A DNA stretch of 49,300 nucleotides, from the NCBI RefSeq assembly GCF_000003815.2, contig NC_049993.1, positions 17,394,656-17,443,955 of the forward strand. The letters are read 5' to 3'. The notes below the pieces were generated by a model. It made no database searches. It saw nothing but the letters and a program-made list of their open reading frames with translations, and was not told where the DNA came from. Shown piece by piece: positions 39,840-49,300 of this stretch (positions are counted from its first letter, which is position 1; the number at the start of each line of letters is the position of its first letter). The position numbers and the translations under genes were made by a program. This DNA is from Branchiostoma floridae. Taxonomy: Eukaryota; Chordata; Leptocardii; Amphioxiformes; Branchiostomatidae.

Positions 39840-41800
39840 CAAACACAATCAAGTAATTCTTAAATCGCCCTTCCTCTCTTTGAATAGTGATAGTTTGTTT
39901 TTCACAGCTTGACTACGGTAATTCAAAATCAAGTAGTAAATGGTTTTCTGAATCATTATACTGTTTTACATTGTGTTATTGGCCCTTGAATAGCTTGTGA
40001 GCATTGATATCTCAGAAAATGCTGGACCTTATCATACTAGTAGTTACAAGTAAGTTCTTTAATCAATGTAGTATATCCATGCAAAATTTGGCACTGACTC
40101 GAGTAATTCCTCAAACCGCCCTTTCCCTCTTTCAAAAGCGTTAGTACGTATTTTACCTTCAGGTAGAATATTGAAACAAACATACACTGTTTAACACTGT
40201 GTTATACAGTACCTTAAATAAAGTCTGGACCTCATCATTACTAGTAGTTAAAAGTACATGTAGCAACTACGTACAAAGTTTGAGAAAATGACAGGTATAA
40301 TACAGATAGGTGTATCTATGGCAATTACAGAAAGCTGACAATATGCACAGTATTGTCAGGTTTATTGGTGCTGGAAAATTCCCAAGGGAAAATTCATTGG
40401 TGTCTAGAATTACTAAAACGAAGTTCATATCTAGAACTGAGAGTACAGAGCTGTCCTTGGTGCTGAATTTAGTACTGTTGCTAACTCTTACGCTAGTAGC
40501 TACTACTGTAAATGCATGTAAGTTCGTGGGGATTAACTTTCGAGTCAGCGGGAAAATGGAGTGTTTAAAGTTTGTGGTACCGCTACAGACTGCAGTCCCA
40601 TACCATGATGGAAATATGTTCGCGGTGGTTGTAAGTTCGCGATGAAGTGGACATCGCAAAAACCACTACATAGAACCAATATTTTTGCATGAATTAGTCT
40701 TAGTATGTAGGATATTTACACGATTTATTTGGTAAGCAAATGAAACCTGTTATACATGTACAGCAGATAGGTGTTTAAATGACCTAATGAAAATGATTAA
40801 AAAGTGACAATTTGGAATTGATACAAGTTTGAAACTTTTTCGGACACTGGAGAGCATGGTTCATTTCAGAATTAACAAAAAGATAACTCTTGATTCAGGT
40901 GCTAGTAGATATTGTACATGTACAAGATTTAGTACACTTAGGCAAATGAAACCTGGTATACATATACTGCAGATAGGTGTTTCAATGGCATAATGAAAAT
41001 GGTTATAAACAGTTTGGAATAGATACTTGAAAGTTTGAAGATTTGTAGGACACTGGAGAGCATGGTGCATTTATAACAAGAAAAAGAATTCCCTTCACTG
41101 CATACATATAATATTATATAACTTGGTATGATCCTAGTATTTTGTCTTCCTGAACATGAAATTATGTCTTAAACTGCCCTCCCTCTTTCAAGAATGCTAT
41201 TAAATATTTCCCAAATGCGTATAATAGGCAAATATGTAGTTCTATGGGTGCTGGATTTCCAAGTAAATGTTAACTGGGTCTAGCCTGGGTACCATCCGGA
41301 AAGTAGTTTGCTCCTTCACTTCTGCTATCCGTCTGGAGACCTGCACATTCAAACCGTTTGGTGCTAACGTCAGTTGATGAGCGAATCAAGGAATAGGTTC
41401 CAGAGCACTTGTTCTATGACAACAGGCCCACAAGCGGACGGAGGGTTTGTCCGGTGTTGGAACACTAGTTTGAAAGAGAGCTTGAATCCATTCCATAATT
41501 TGCTCATATGTAGGGACCAATCAGCGCTTGCGTCCAAAATTTTGACGATTCCAGACGTTAAGATGGTCCGCGTTCCCAGACGAAAACACAGAGAAGCGTC
41601 ACTGTATATAGTGTATAATGAATATCAGAGCTAGAACGCCGGAGCAAACTGCTTTCCGGATGATACCCAGGCTAAACTGGGTCCAGATGCATCATTAGAT
41701 GTGCCAATTCTTTAAGCTTTAGGATTCTGATGAAGTTCGAAGAATTTTTGTAGGACACTGTAGAGCAATTGGTGCATTTCAGAATTAGCAGAAAAGCTGT
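39840..41800. repeat. Old degenerate repeat region
   Basis: 'ggacactggagagcatggt.catttcagaattaacaaaaag' recurs near 40846, 41048 and 41753; 'aaaccgccctttccctctttcaa' near 39862, 40110 and 41173; 'gcaaatgaaacctggtatacat' near 40736 and 40942. Units are 200-700 bp and diverged. The MITE at 41281 inserted into this region. Confidence 0.55.
41281..41674. mobile_element. 394-bp MITE, TAGCCTGGGTACCATC family, full copy, 9-bp TSD
   Basis: The 34-bp inverted ends start TAGCCTGGGTACCATCCGGA, with two mismatches between arms. aactgggtc is exact at 41272-41280 and 41675-41683. The 9-bp TSD and long TIRs fit Mutator-like elements. Partial copies lie at 14487-14649 and 20009-20265. Confidence 0.85.
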
Positions 41801-43042
41801 GAATCGGGTGCTAGGTTCTCTTCCAGTTTTTTTTCTTCCTGATGTCTTGTTGAGTCATCAGATAAATATGACTTGGTGAGAACCTAACTAGACCAATTGA
41901 CAACTCCTTGCCTAAACTGCAGCTACTCTAGTTTAATGAAATATTCTTATTGACTCTGTGAGCTATCATGATTAATCAGGACAGCCCAATTTATTTTCAT
42001 TTGTTAATGACAAACGGCATACATTTCAGTCATGACTGGAATTCCAGAAAGTTCCAAAGCTCTTTTTGTTTAAAAGATCAGAAACCAAAAACACTCAGTA
42101 CCATCTATTATGCCATCTAGCCCATTGAGAAAGGGGAGATTTCTAGACAATATGATCCCTTAACTATGATAAGTATTTGCCTTTAGGGCACCACAGAAGA
42201 TGTGGCAACTACTTTGTGTAGTTTTCTCTGCACTTCTCAGTTTTTTCTTCTTCTTAACTTAGTGTGTTCATTCTCAGTGTTCTCACTAGGATTTTTCACA
42301 GCATAGGCCATAGGGGTATCTTAGTGCAGCAAGGCAATGTGGTATGCAATGCAGGTATACCATTTTACCCAATGCTTACCAAAATTTTTCCTGACTCTGG
42401 GCAGCTCCTTGCATCATAATTTTGGTTCAATCCCAGTGACATAAGGCTGTTAAACTTTACTGGTATCACAGTGGTTAGACAAGCCAACGTTTTGTCTGAC
42501 AGAATTGGTTGACAGACCTTTGCCAGTGAAGTTTGAGCAATGAATGGATACTTTGAACATACACAATCAATTTGTATAATGGCTTATAAGATTAGCCCAT
42601 GAGTATTCCATATAAGTCCATGGGTTGCAGGTCTATCTTATACACGTATAAGCATCCAAATTGCTGATGTAAATACATTACATAACAGTCCACTTTCTGC
42701 ATTGAACTTTGAATTTCCCAACAGTCAGTCTTGCAGGTTCTGTATGATGACCATAGCATGCTCTCGTTCACTGAAGCATAAGAAACAAACTTTAAGATGT
42801 TTAATACTTTGGCATCAGTTATTGTGCAGAAATGATGAAAACATTGTCATCAGAAACACCCCCTTATTCGTTCATCAACACGATTGGGCATCCTACTGGC
42901 CATGGATTATACTAAGTCCAATGGGGGTGGGGTTTATACGGTAATGGTGATGCAACTTGAGCTAATAAGTGCTGTGCTCTTTCACCTGACGTGTGCGTGT
43001 GTGTGTGTGTGTTTTATTTCACGAGAGTTAGACTTTAAAGTC
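41801..43042. other. No gene recognised
   Basis: AT-rich spacer; (gt)n near 42990-43012. Confidence 0.45.
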
Positions 43043-43200
43043 CTTCCTGCATTATAGAGTAGTGCCCATCTCCATTTATGTAGCCCTGGGCCGCACAACT
43101 TTTGTGCAGTCACTTACACAACAAGGGGGCTAGTCCATTGGTAGTGACTGTGTTCAACTACCGTACTCTTGCTGTCAGTGCTAAGCAGGGAAAGCAGGCG
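43043..43200 (-). mobile_element. SINE body, copy 2 (no tRNA head)
   Basis: It matches the body of the SINE at 18160-18420: 'gtgcccatctc', 'gtgcagtcact.aca.ca', 'gggggct.gtcc..tggtagtga', 'actctt..' and 'gtgctaagcag.gaaagcag'. The tRNA-like head is missing, so the copy is truncated. Confidence 0.65.
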
Positions 43201-43499
43201 TTGATAGCCTCCAAATTAATACCGATTACTATTAGCTTTGGGATGTTGAGTGGATGAAGTTGTTATAAGTCCATGCTATGTTCTCCGAAGTGCTTTGTAC
43301 ATGGTTTATCGGGTCGGCCCACGTTGCAGACGCTCAGCGCGCTGTTTATGATTTATTCCCAGTTTCCTTTGTGAACCTTGAAGGTAAGTTCTCAACCTGA
43401 TGCTTGAGAAGCTGAACTTCCTGTGGTGATTCATGTATTGGTAATTGCATACATGCATACACGCATACACATAGCATTACACGTATTACACATACACAT

Positions 43500-43675
43500 A
43501 ACCATGCTGCAAGGGACAAAAAAAATGAAAAAAATGAAGAAAAAAAAGAAAACAAAAAAAGAAAACAAAAAAGAAAAAAGAAAACAAAAAAAGAAAACAA
43601 AAAAGAAAACAAAAGAGAAAACAAAAAAGAAAACAAACAAAAAAAAAGAAGAAAAAAAGAAAACAAAACAAAAAA
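43500..43675. repeat. (gaaaacaaaaaa)n array
   Basis: A-rich simple repeat. It creates spurious K-rich (plus) and F-rich (minus) frames. Confidence 0.85.
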
Positions 43676-43677
43676 AG

Positions 43678-43740
43678 GGAATAGGCCCCCTGAAACCTCA
43701 AAGAGGCGGGAATGGGCCCCCTAAAAATGAAAAAAAATGG
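43678..43740. repeat. 'ggaataggccccctgaaacct' unit, copy 1
   Basis: 'gggaataggccccctgaaacct..aa.aggcgggaatgggccccctaaaaa' occurs once here and twice at 45738-45838, so it brackets the tandem region 43.9-45.6 kb. Confidence 0.7.
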
Positions 43741-43899
43741 CCACATCCCAGGTTTTGGTACATGAATCCATCCATGAGAGCAGCTGATTGACCATCAAAG
43801 AAACATCTGCCCTGATGCTATTGATTCCGTCCTACACGTCAAGAGTGAGGCAAGACGGAATATTGTCGAGCTCTCAAACCTGAAGTTCAGACTGCACAA

Positions 43900-45640
43900 C
43901 AGAAGGTGCCTGCAGCAACATGAATGAACAGTGAAGATGCTACAGTAGAGGACATGGACTCGGGATTCTACTTGACTTCACAAACTGACAAAGAAACACG
44001 ACTTCTCGCACTCCAAAGTCTTTGTGATTCAGTTATCTTGGCAGATATTGGCTGCTGCTCCAACGAAATGAACAATGAAGATGCTACAGTAGTGGACATG
44101 GACTTGGGATTCTTCTGGACTTCTTTGACCATCTTCACAACCTGCCCAAGAAACTGAGGACTTCTTGCACTCCAACATCTTTGGGATTCAGTTATCCTGG
44201 CGGGTTTTAGCTGCTGCTAGTCTAGACAATAGGACTCCTCCAAAAAAATAGTGCACTCTGACTTTGACTAGTGATGCTACTGGACTTTGACTACTGATAT
44301 TCTACTGGACTATGCCGTACCATCACAGCTTCATCTCTCCAAAAACAGGACTTGCTGTAGTTCATCGCCTTGTGATTCAGACATTCTGACCGGGCAAGTG
44401 TATCAGCTGCTGCTCCAATGGAAAGACTAGACAATAGGACTCCTAAAAAAAAGCGTACTCCGCTTGTACGTACCGTTTTGATGATCAAAGAGGCGTAGTA
44501 CCTCTGCCGGGCAATAAGTGGAGCTCTTCTTTGAGTTTGTCGCAGGTCATTGGTCGCCAATTCTTTGTCATCAGCCTCGAGGAGGTACGACCACTATCTG
44601 AGTCCGCACGCTTGATAATAGGATTCAGATACACCGTACAACCAGTCTAGACAGGATGTGAAAGAAACAGGGATCATCGCAGCAATGCCTTGTGATTCAG
44701 ACTTTCTGGTGGGGCGTGCGTATCTGCTGCTGATTGTGTCATACTACCATCTCCAATGTCATCGTGCATCAAGAACCATCGCAGTAACGAACCATCTCCA
44801 ATGTCATCATGCATCAATGACCATCGAAGTAACGCCTTGTGATTCAGACTTTCTGGCCAGGCGTGTATATCTGCTGCTGATTGTGTCATACTACCATCTC
44901 CAATGTCATCATGCATCAAGAACCATGATCGCAGTAACACCTTGTGATTCAGAATTTCTGGCCGGGCGTGTGTATCTGCTGCTGAATGTTCCGTACTACC
45001 ATCTCCAATGTCATCGCACATCAAAGACCATCGCAGTAAAGCCTTCGTAAATATTGCCTCTCTGGTGGGGCACGTGTATCTGCTGCTAATTGTGCCGTAC
45101 GAACCATCTCCAATGTCATCTTACATCAGAGACCATCCAGCTTCATCTGAAAAAAAAAAAATGATGAGGCGTGTATATCTGCTGCTGATTGTGCCGTACG
45201 AACCATCTCCAATGTCATCGCGCATCAGAGACCATCCAGCTTCATCTGAAAAAAAAACAACAACGATGAGGCGTGTATATCTGCTGCTGATTGTGCCGTA
45301 CAAACCATCTCTAATGTCATCGCGCATCAGAGACCATCCAGCATCATCTGAAAAAAAAAACAACAACAACGATGAGGCGTGTATATCTGCTGCTGATTGT
45401 GCCGTACGAACCATCTCCAATGTCATTGCGCATCAGGGACCATCGCAGTAACGCCTTGTGATTCAGCCTTTCTGGCCGGGCGTGTATATCTGCTGCTGAT
45501 TGTGCCGTACAAACCATCTCCAATGTCATCTTACATCAGAGATCATCCAGCTTCATCTGAAAAAAAAAACGACTTCTGTACTCCATTGCCTTGTGATTCA
45601 GACATTCTGGCTAGGGGACAGACAGCTGGTTTTGGAGATG
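43900..45640. repeat. Tandem array of 100-150-bp units with A-runs
   Basis: The first units (about 147 bp) share 'gaagatgctacagtag.ggacatggact.gggattct'. From about 44700 units of 100-110 bp repeat 'cgtgtatatctgctgctgattgtgccgtac', 'aaccatctccaatgtcatc' and 'catcagagaccatc', with a run of 9-12 A in several. Frames on both strands are open across units but repetitive; no known domain. Confidence 0.75.
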
Positions 45641-45737
45641 ATTCCAAACAACTGATTCTGGAGGATTACAATCTTACGGCACCAAGGCAAACCTCCAGTC
45701 AAGTGATGTCATTGCCAAACCGTGGGATGTGGTAACA

Positions 45738-45838
45738 GGGAATAGGCCCCCTGAAACCTTATCAAGGCGGGAATGGGCCCCCTAAAAAAAAAATAGGCCC
45801 CCTGAAACCTTATCAAGGCGGGAATGGGCCTAAAAAAA
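45738..45838. repeat. 'ggaataggccccctgaaacct' units, copies 2 and 3
   Basis: Two tandem copies, the second truncated, matching 43678-43740. Confidence 0.75.
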
Positions 45839-45934
45839 GTCCCAATGCAGTATCTGACCAATCTGGATGACCTACCAAACTCTACACAGATTGGGAGAGT
45901 ATGATTGTACTATAGACTATTTTGATAAATAAAT

Positions 45935-45979
45935 GGTCTTCGCAAAATAGAAGACCTGGTCTTCGCAAAATAGAAGACC
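45935..45979. repeat. Two identical tandem 22-nt hairpins
   Basis: GGTCTTCGCAAAATAGAAGACC occurs at 45935-45956 and 45958-45979. Each is a perfect 7-bp stem with an 8-base loop. Confidence 0.8.
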
Positions 45980-47249
45980 AAAGATATCCTGCACTTAAGT
46001 CCAGGAGAACAAAAAATTTAATGACCTTGAAAAAGTTGTCTCCCAAGAATCTTATCTGTGTACTTGCAGAAATTGTCATCCAAACTGGTCATCTTATGGT
46101 TATAAAAAAAAAAAATTATTAAAGAAAAATTGTCAAGTACACTTACACTTCTTTACAAAAGTTATCGTGTATCTCACAGTAAAGGCTTCGGGTTGAGAAC
46201 TGACTTCAATGTGCACACGGAAAGCCTGGAATACGTCGTAAAAAGGGTGTTGGACTTTTGCGGCGCGAGCTGACCTGTTAAATTGTGTCCAGGGGCCTTT
46301 TAAGAATGTCGTGTGGACTGAACGCAACTTCTTCCACTTTGCAATCATCCCAAATATAGGAAGTGTGTCCTCATAGCTACTGCAGTCGGCAGTTCATGTC
46401 TATCGTGGTAGGGCTAAGGTATCCAGGACCCTGGAAAGGCTAACTTCGGCGGCGTCGGGGCGGTAGGTGTGCCACACCACAAAACGTGAGGTCAGTTTTG
46501 AGGAGGCTTACCCCCTTGCGAGGTCTTGGGAGACCGGGATAGTTCTGCCGACTTGTCTGTTAGTGCAGTTTTAGGTTTGAAAAATGGCGTACAGTACAAA
46601 ATGTACTCATGTTTGCTTTGTTTGTGTTGAAAATGAGGACACACTAAAATTTATGGTTGGTCTTCAAGCAAAGTTGTGTGAGTGTGTGTGTGTGTGTGCC
46701 AGTATCTGTATAAGTGTGGCTGTGTGAGGTGAACTGGGCTAAAGCACTTGTGTCACCATTATGATAATCATTGCAGATTCAACTTGAGAGTGTTTCAGGA
46801 GGGTCAATTACTTTGAGCATTTCCTGAGACTCGCCCTATAGCCTAAGATGTGCTCCTTACAGTCTGTAAGTAAGCAGTTTAACACCTAGTCTGTGTAACG
46901 CAAACTCTGCTGTCCAGGGTTGCTATTAGCAAGATTTAATCAGGCTATTCAACACAAATCATAATTAAAAGAAAGAGCCTTTTTTCTCATACTTGAGATA
47001 TGATCAACTGCAATCTTAATTCATGCCAAGGATGCTTTCAGCCTACTCTAAGATACACTGTTAGAATATAAGACTACTGACATATAAAGGAAAATTTCCC
47101 AACTTCCATGTATGGACAATCCAGAGATTTCTTCCCTCTTTCTCAGGCTTGATGTGCATTGAAATGGCCTGTTCTATATGTTAAACTTTGCTGTTCAAAT
47201 GACGACAATGAGGATGATGATGTCGAAACTTCAACGAAAAATCTTGCTT
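45980..47249. other. No gene recognised
   Basis: 46370-46570 is richer in GC and CpG (ggcggcgtcggggcgg) and ends with AAAAATGGCG near 46580, so an unrecognised first exon is possible. (gt)n occurs at about 46678-46697. Confidence 0.35.
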
Positions 47250-48300
47250 TTGTGGAAGTTCCAATCTGACATTGTCATGGGACTACTTAGCTCAAAGAAT
47301 GCAATACTCTCAGACCAATGAGTTAGAATTTGCATGAAAATGCGCTTCATGTAGCTAGACTGAAAGTGGGTTTTCTGTCCTTTGAAATGCATCAATTATT
47401 CTACAGTGTCCATGCTGAGTTCTTTTTAAGTTCTTAGTCCAGATCTAGTGGATACAATGATTTGTGGTAGACTAGAAGACTGAAATTGTATGAAATGGCC
47501 TGAAATTGCAGGCTGTACTACTTAGAAGTAGGTTTTCTGTTAGGGTGTATATCAATTAGAATGCTTCCATGCTCTACAGTGCCCAATGTTCTTGCTTGAA
47601 GTTTAGTTTCTTTAAGTGCAGAGAATGCAATATATTGCCAGACAAAAGAACTTTCTTTAATTTCTAAACGAAAAGAATGATGATGCAACGTCAACAATTA
47701 AGTTTCTATAATGAGAGAGCTAAGATTTTCTGTAAAATGGTTGCTAGTGATTTGTAATGCACCAATTGTTCTCCAGTGTCCTACAAGTGTTCTAGTGTCC
47801 GTATCTAGAGGGTGCAATGATTGCAAGCTGTTTTATCATTAAATTTCATGGAACAGTACTAGTCTAGTACTAGTAGTAGAAAGTTTCTATCAAATTCATC
47901 GAAAATGTGGTAATCACTCTGCAGTGTCCAGAGTTCTTGCTTGAAGTTTAGTCCAGCTTGAAGTTCTTAGCCCAGCGGGTGCAATATTACCAAAAGAAAG
48001 GACTGTCTTGGTTAGACAACAATGATACTGGTGATAAAACTTCTGCAAAAAAAGCAGTGGAAGTACTAAGTCTGATCATGTCGTTACAAAGTACTTACAG
48101 TAGTACAAAAAGCACAAAAGTCTGGATCCCAGGTAAGAGTAGAAATGGCCTGAAATATGCCTTATAGAAAATTAAATCTTATGAAGTGATACTGCAGTCA
48201 CTTCATGTTACTAGACTAGGTACTACACTTCTGTAAGTCAATCTTAAAAGCCTTCTACAGTGTCCACTTTCTTGCAGTTTGAAATCGTCTTCATTCTGTG
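47250..48300. repeat. Degenerate tandem repeats of about 180 bp
   Basis: 'ctacagtgtccatg..gagttctt.cttgaagtttagtcc' recurs near 47400, 47572, 47770, 47922 and 48255, with 'aga.ggtgcaatgat' and 'aaatggcctgaaattg' between copies. Similar in style to the 39.8-41.8 kb region. Confidence 0.55.
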
Positions 48301-48716
48301 AATTTAAGATGAATATACATTCTGAAAGCCAAGGACAGCTCTTGATCTCATAACTTTTTATCATAAGGATATCGCAAGGCAGAAAATGACAAATACACAA
48401 GTCGCTGTCAGTGCATAGGACATTTTATTAGGTGTTCTCTACCAAATTTTACCACTGCAATGAAATGTACATTGCTACAAAACAATTGTCAAGATATCAA
48501 AAGTACTTTTTCACATAAGTTGCTACAGCAAAAGAGTACTGAAAATTTTCTACATGGTTTGTTTCTATTAACTACAATTAATAGAAAAAAAATGTAATGG
48601 ACAGATTTTGCAGTTTGAAATGTCTACAGTAGTAGGAAAAATTTCTTTAATAAGATCTAGTTAATGGAAAGGTCCAGATTGGTAAGGTCCAGACTATCAT
48701 ACATGAAAGAACAGAA
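48301..48716. other. No gene recognised
   Basis: AT-rich spacer. Confidence 0.4.
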
Positions 48717-48718
48717 TA

Positions 48719-49091
48719 CAGTCAAACCTGTCTATAGCAGCCACTCAGTACCCTCTGATCTTTCTCACCAAGTAACATTGTCTCGACCGTCTTATAATTC
48801 AACTGACCCTGCCAAAGTCAAATCTACCGACAATGATTGATATTTCTATGCGCAATGTTGGTAAATTCGCCAAAATGACCCTGTCGCATGTATGGCCGCA
48901 ATATGCAGTGTTTCTGTATCTACGGGACCGGAAATCGTGTGACCGTGGCCGCGTTGGAGAGGTGGCCGCTATAGACCATTTCTTAATGCTTACATGTAGG
49001 TCAATGGGAAAAATCCAAGGGACTGACAAAAAGTGACCGCAATGGCCAGGTGGTCGCTATGCAAAGGTGGCTGCTAATACAGGTTTGACTG
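48719..49091. mobile_element. TA-targeting MITE, CAGTCAAACCTG family, copy 2
   Basis: CAGTCAAACCTGTCTATAGC and GCTAATACAGGTTTGACTG ends, with TA at 48717-48718 and 49092-49093. Internal 'gtggccgc' repeats echo the ends. Its middle differs from copy 1. Confidence 0.8.
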
Positions 49092-49107
49092 TAGATCAAT
49101 TAGGTGG

Positions 49108-49300
49108 TACGGCTTTGTGAGAACGCATGTCTACCTAGTCACCGACTGTCTCTTGGGGGTGGAATGTGGCAGTCTGGCGGGATGGGGTCCAACTAAGGTG
49201 GTCTTTTTACCGACCACCTTAGTAAGACCTTGTGCCCAGGCCTGGACCCTGGGACCAGCCAGACTGCCGTAACAATGCCATCCTCGAAGGGCTGTCGGTG
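49108..49300. mobile_element. Fold-back element, TACGGCTCTGTGAGAACG family, copy 5, cut by the window end
   Basis: Starts TACGGCTTTGTGAGAACGCA; 'gtggcagtctggcgggatggggtcc' pairs with 'ggaccctgggaccagccagactgccgtaac', with an inner hairpin aaggtggtc/gaccacctt. The right terminus lies just beyond 49300. Confidence 0.7.

Noticed and set aside
43423-43791. 122-codon lysine-rich protein
   Set aside because: Product of the (gaaaacaaaaaa)n repeat.

Overview
The window looks like nuclear DNA from a lancelet (amphioxus, Branchiostoma type). It has introns with GT/AG borders, no bacterial gene layout, AT-rich spacers, assembly gaps inside a satellite array, and a very long C2H2 zinc-finger exon that alternates 'CGECGYRTA' and 'CDQCDYSAA' fingers, a style I associate with lancelets. 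The organism call is inference; no search was possible.

Layout. 1-1.03 kb: the degraded C-terminal part of a YqaJ-type recombinase, spanned by an 18-bp perfect inverted repeat. 2.3 kb: a tRNA-like relic. 5.7-7.8 kb (minus): about 25 C2H2 fingers, broken by a 4-bp insertion and a TGA. 8-15.5 kb: no convincing gene, but a dense set of non-autonomous DNA transposons (MITEs), many with readable target-site duplications (TSDs). 15.97-24.40 kb (plus): the most interesting gene, a nine-exon model whose exon phases all fit. It encodes 508 residues with a retropepsin-like aspartyl protease core (DTG at 59-61, ILGLD at 127-131), then a charged probable coiled coil, a Pro/Ala-rich GC-rich exon and an Arg-rich C-terminus. 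No reverse transcriptase or integrase follows, so it looks like a host (domesticated) protease gene and not a retrotransposon.

25.6-26.05 kb (minus): an inverted copy of the last exons of that gene in which one exon-exon junction is already joined, later split by a MITE and a 59-bp hairpin. 25.3-27.8 kb: a cluster of related fold-back elements that acquired long simple-sequence arrays. 28.4-32.75 kb: a satellite with 59/64-bp units and two N gaps, grading into older diverged units to 33.06 kb. 33-49.3 kb: mostly non-coding sequence with more MITEs (one nested in another), a second SINE copy, and tandem repeats at 39.8-41.8, 43.9-45.6 and 47.25-48.3 kb. The window ends inside another fold-back element.

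How the parts relate. Apart from the protease gene and the finger array, most recognisable structure is the record of mobile elements: at least seven TIR families, tRNA-derived SINEs, and LINE-like tails. They repeatedly hit the protease gene: its second exon's acceptor is tandemly multiplied, its third exon's acceptor is duplicated around a zinc-finger fragment that itself carries a SINE, and its 3' exons have an inverted copy nearby.
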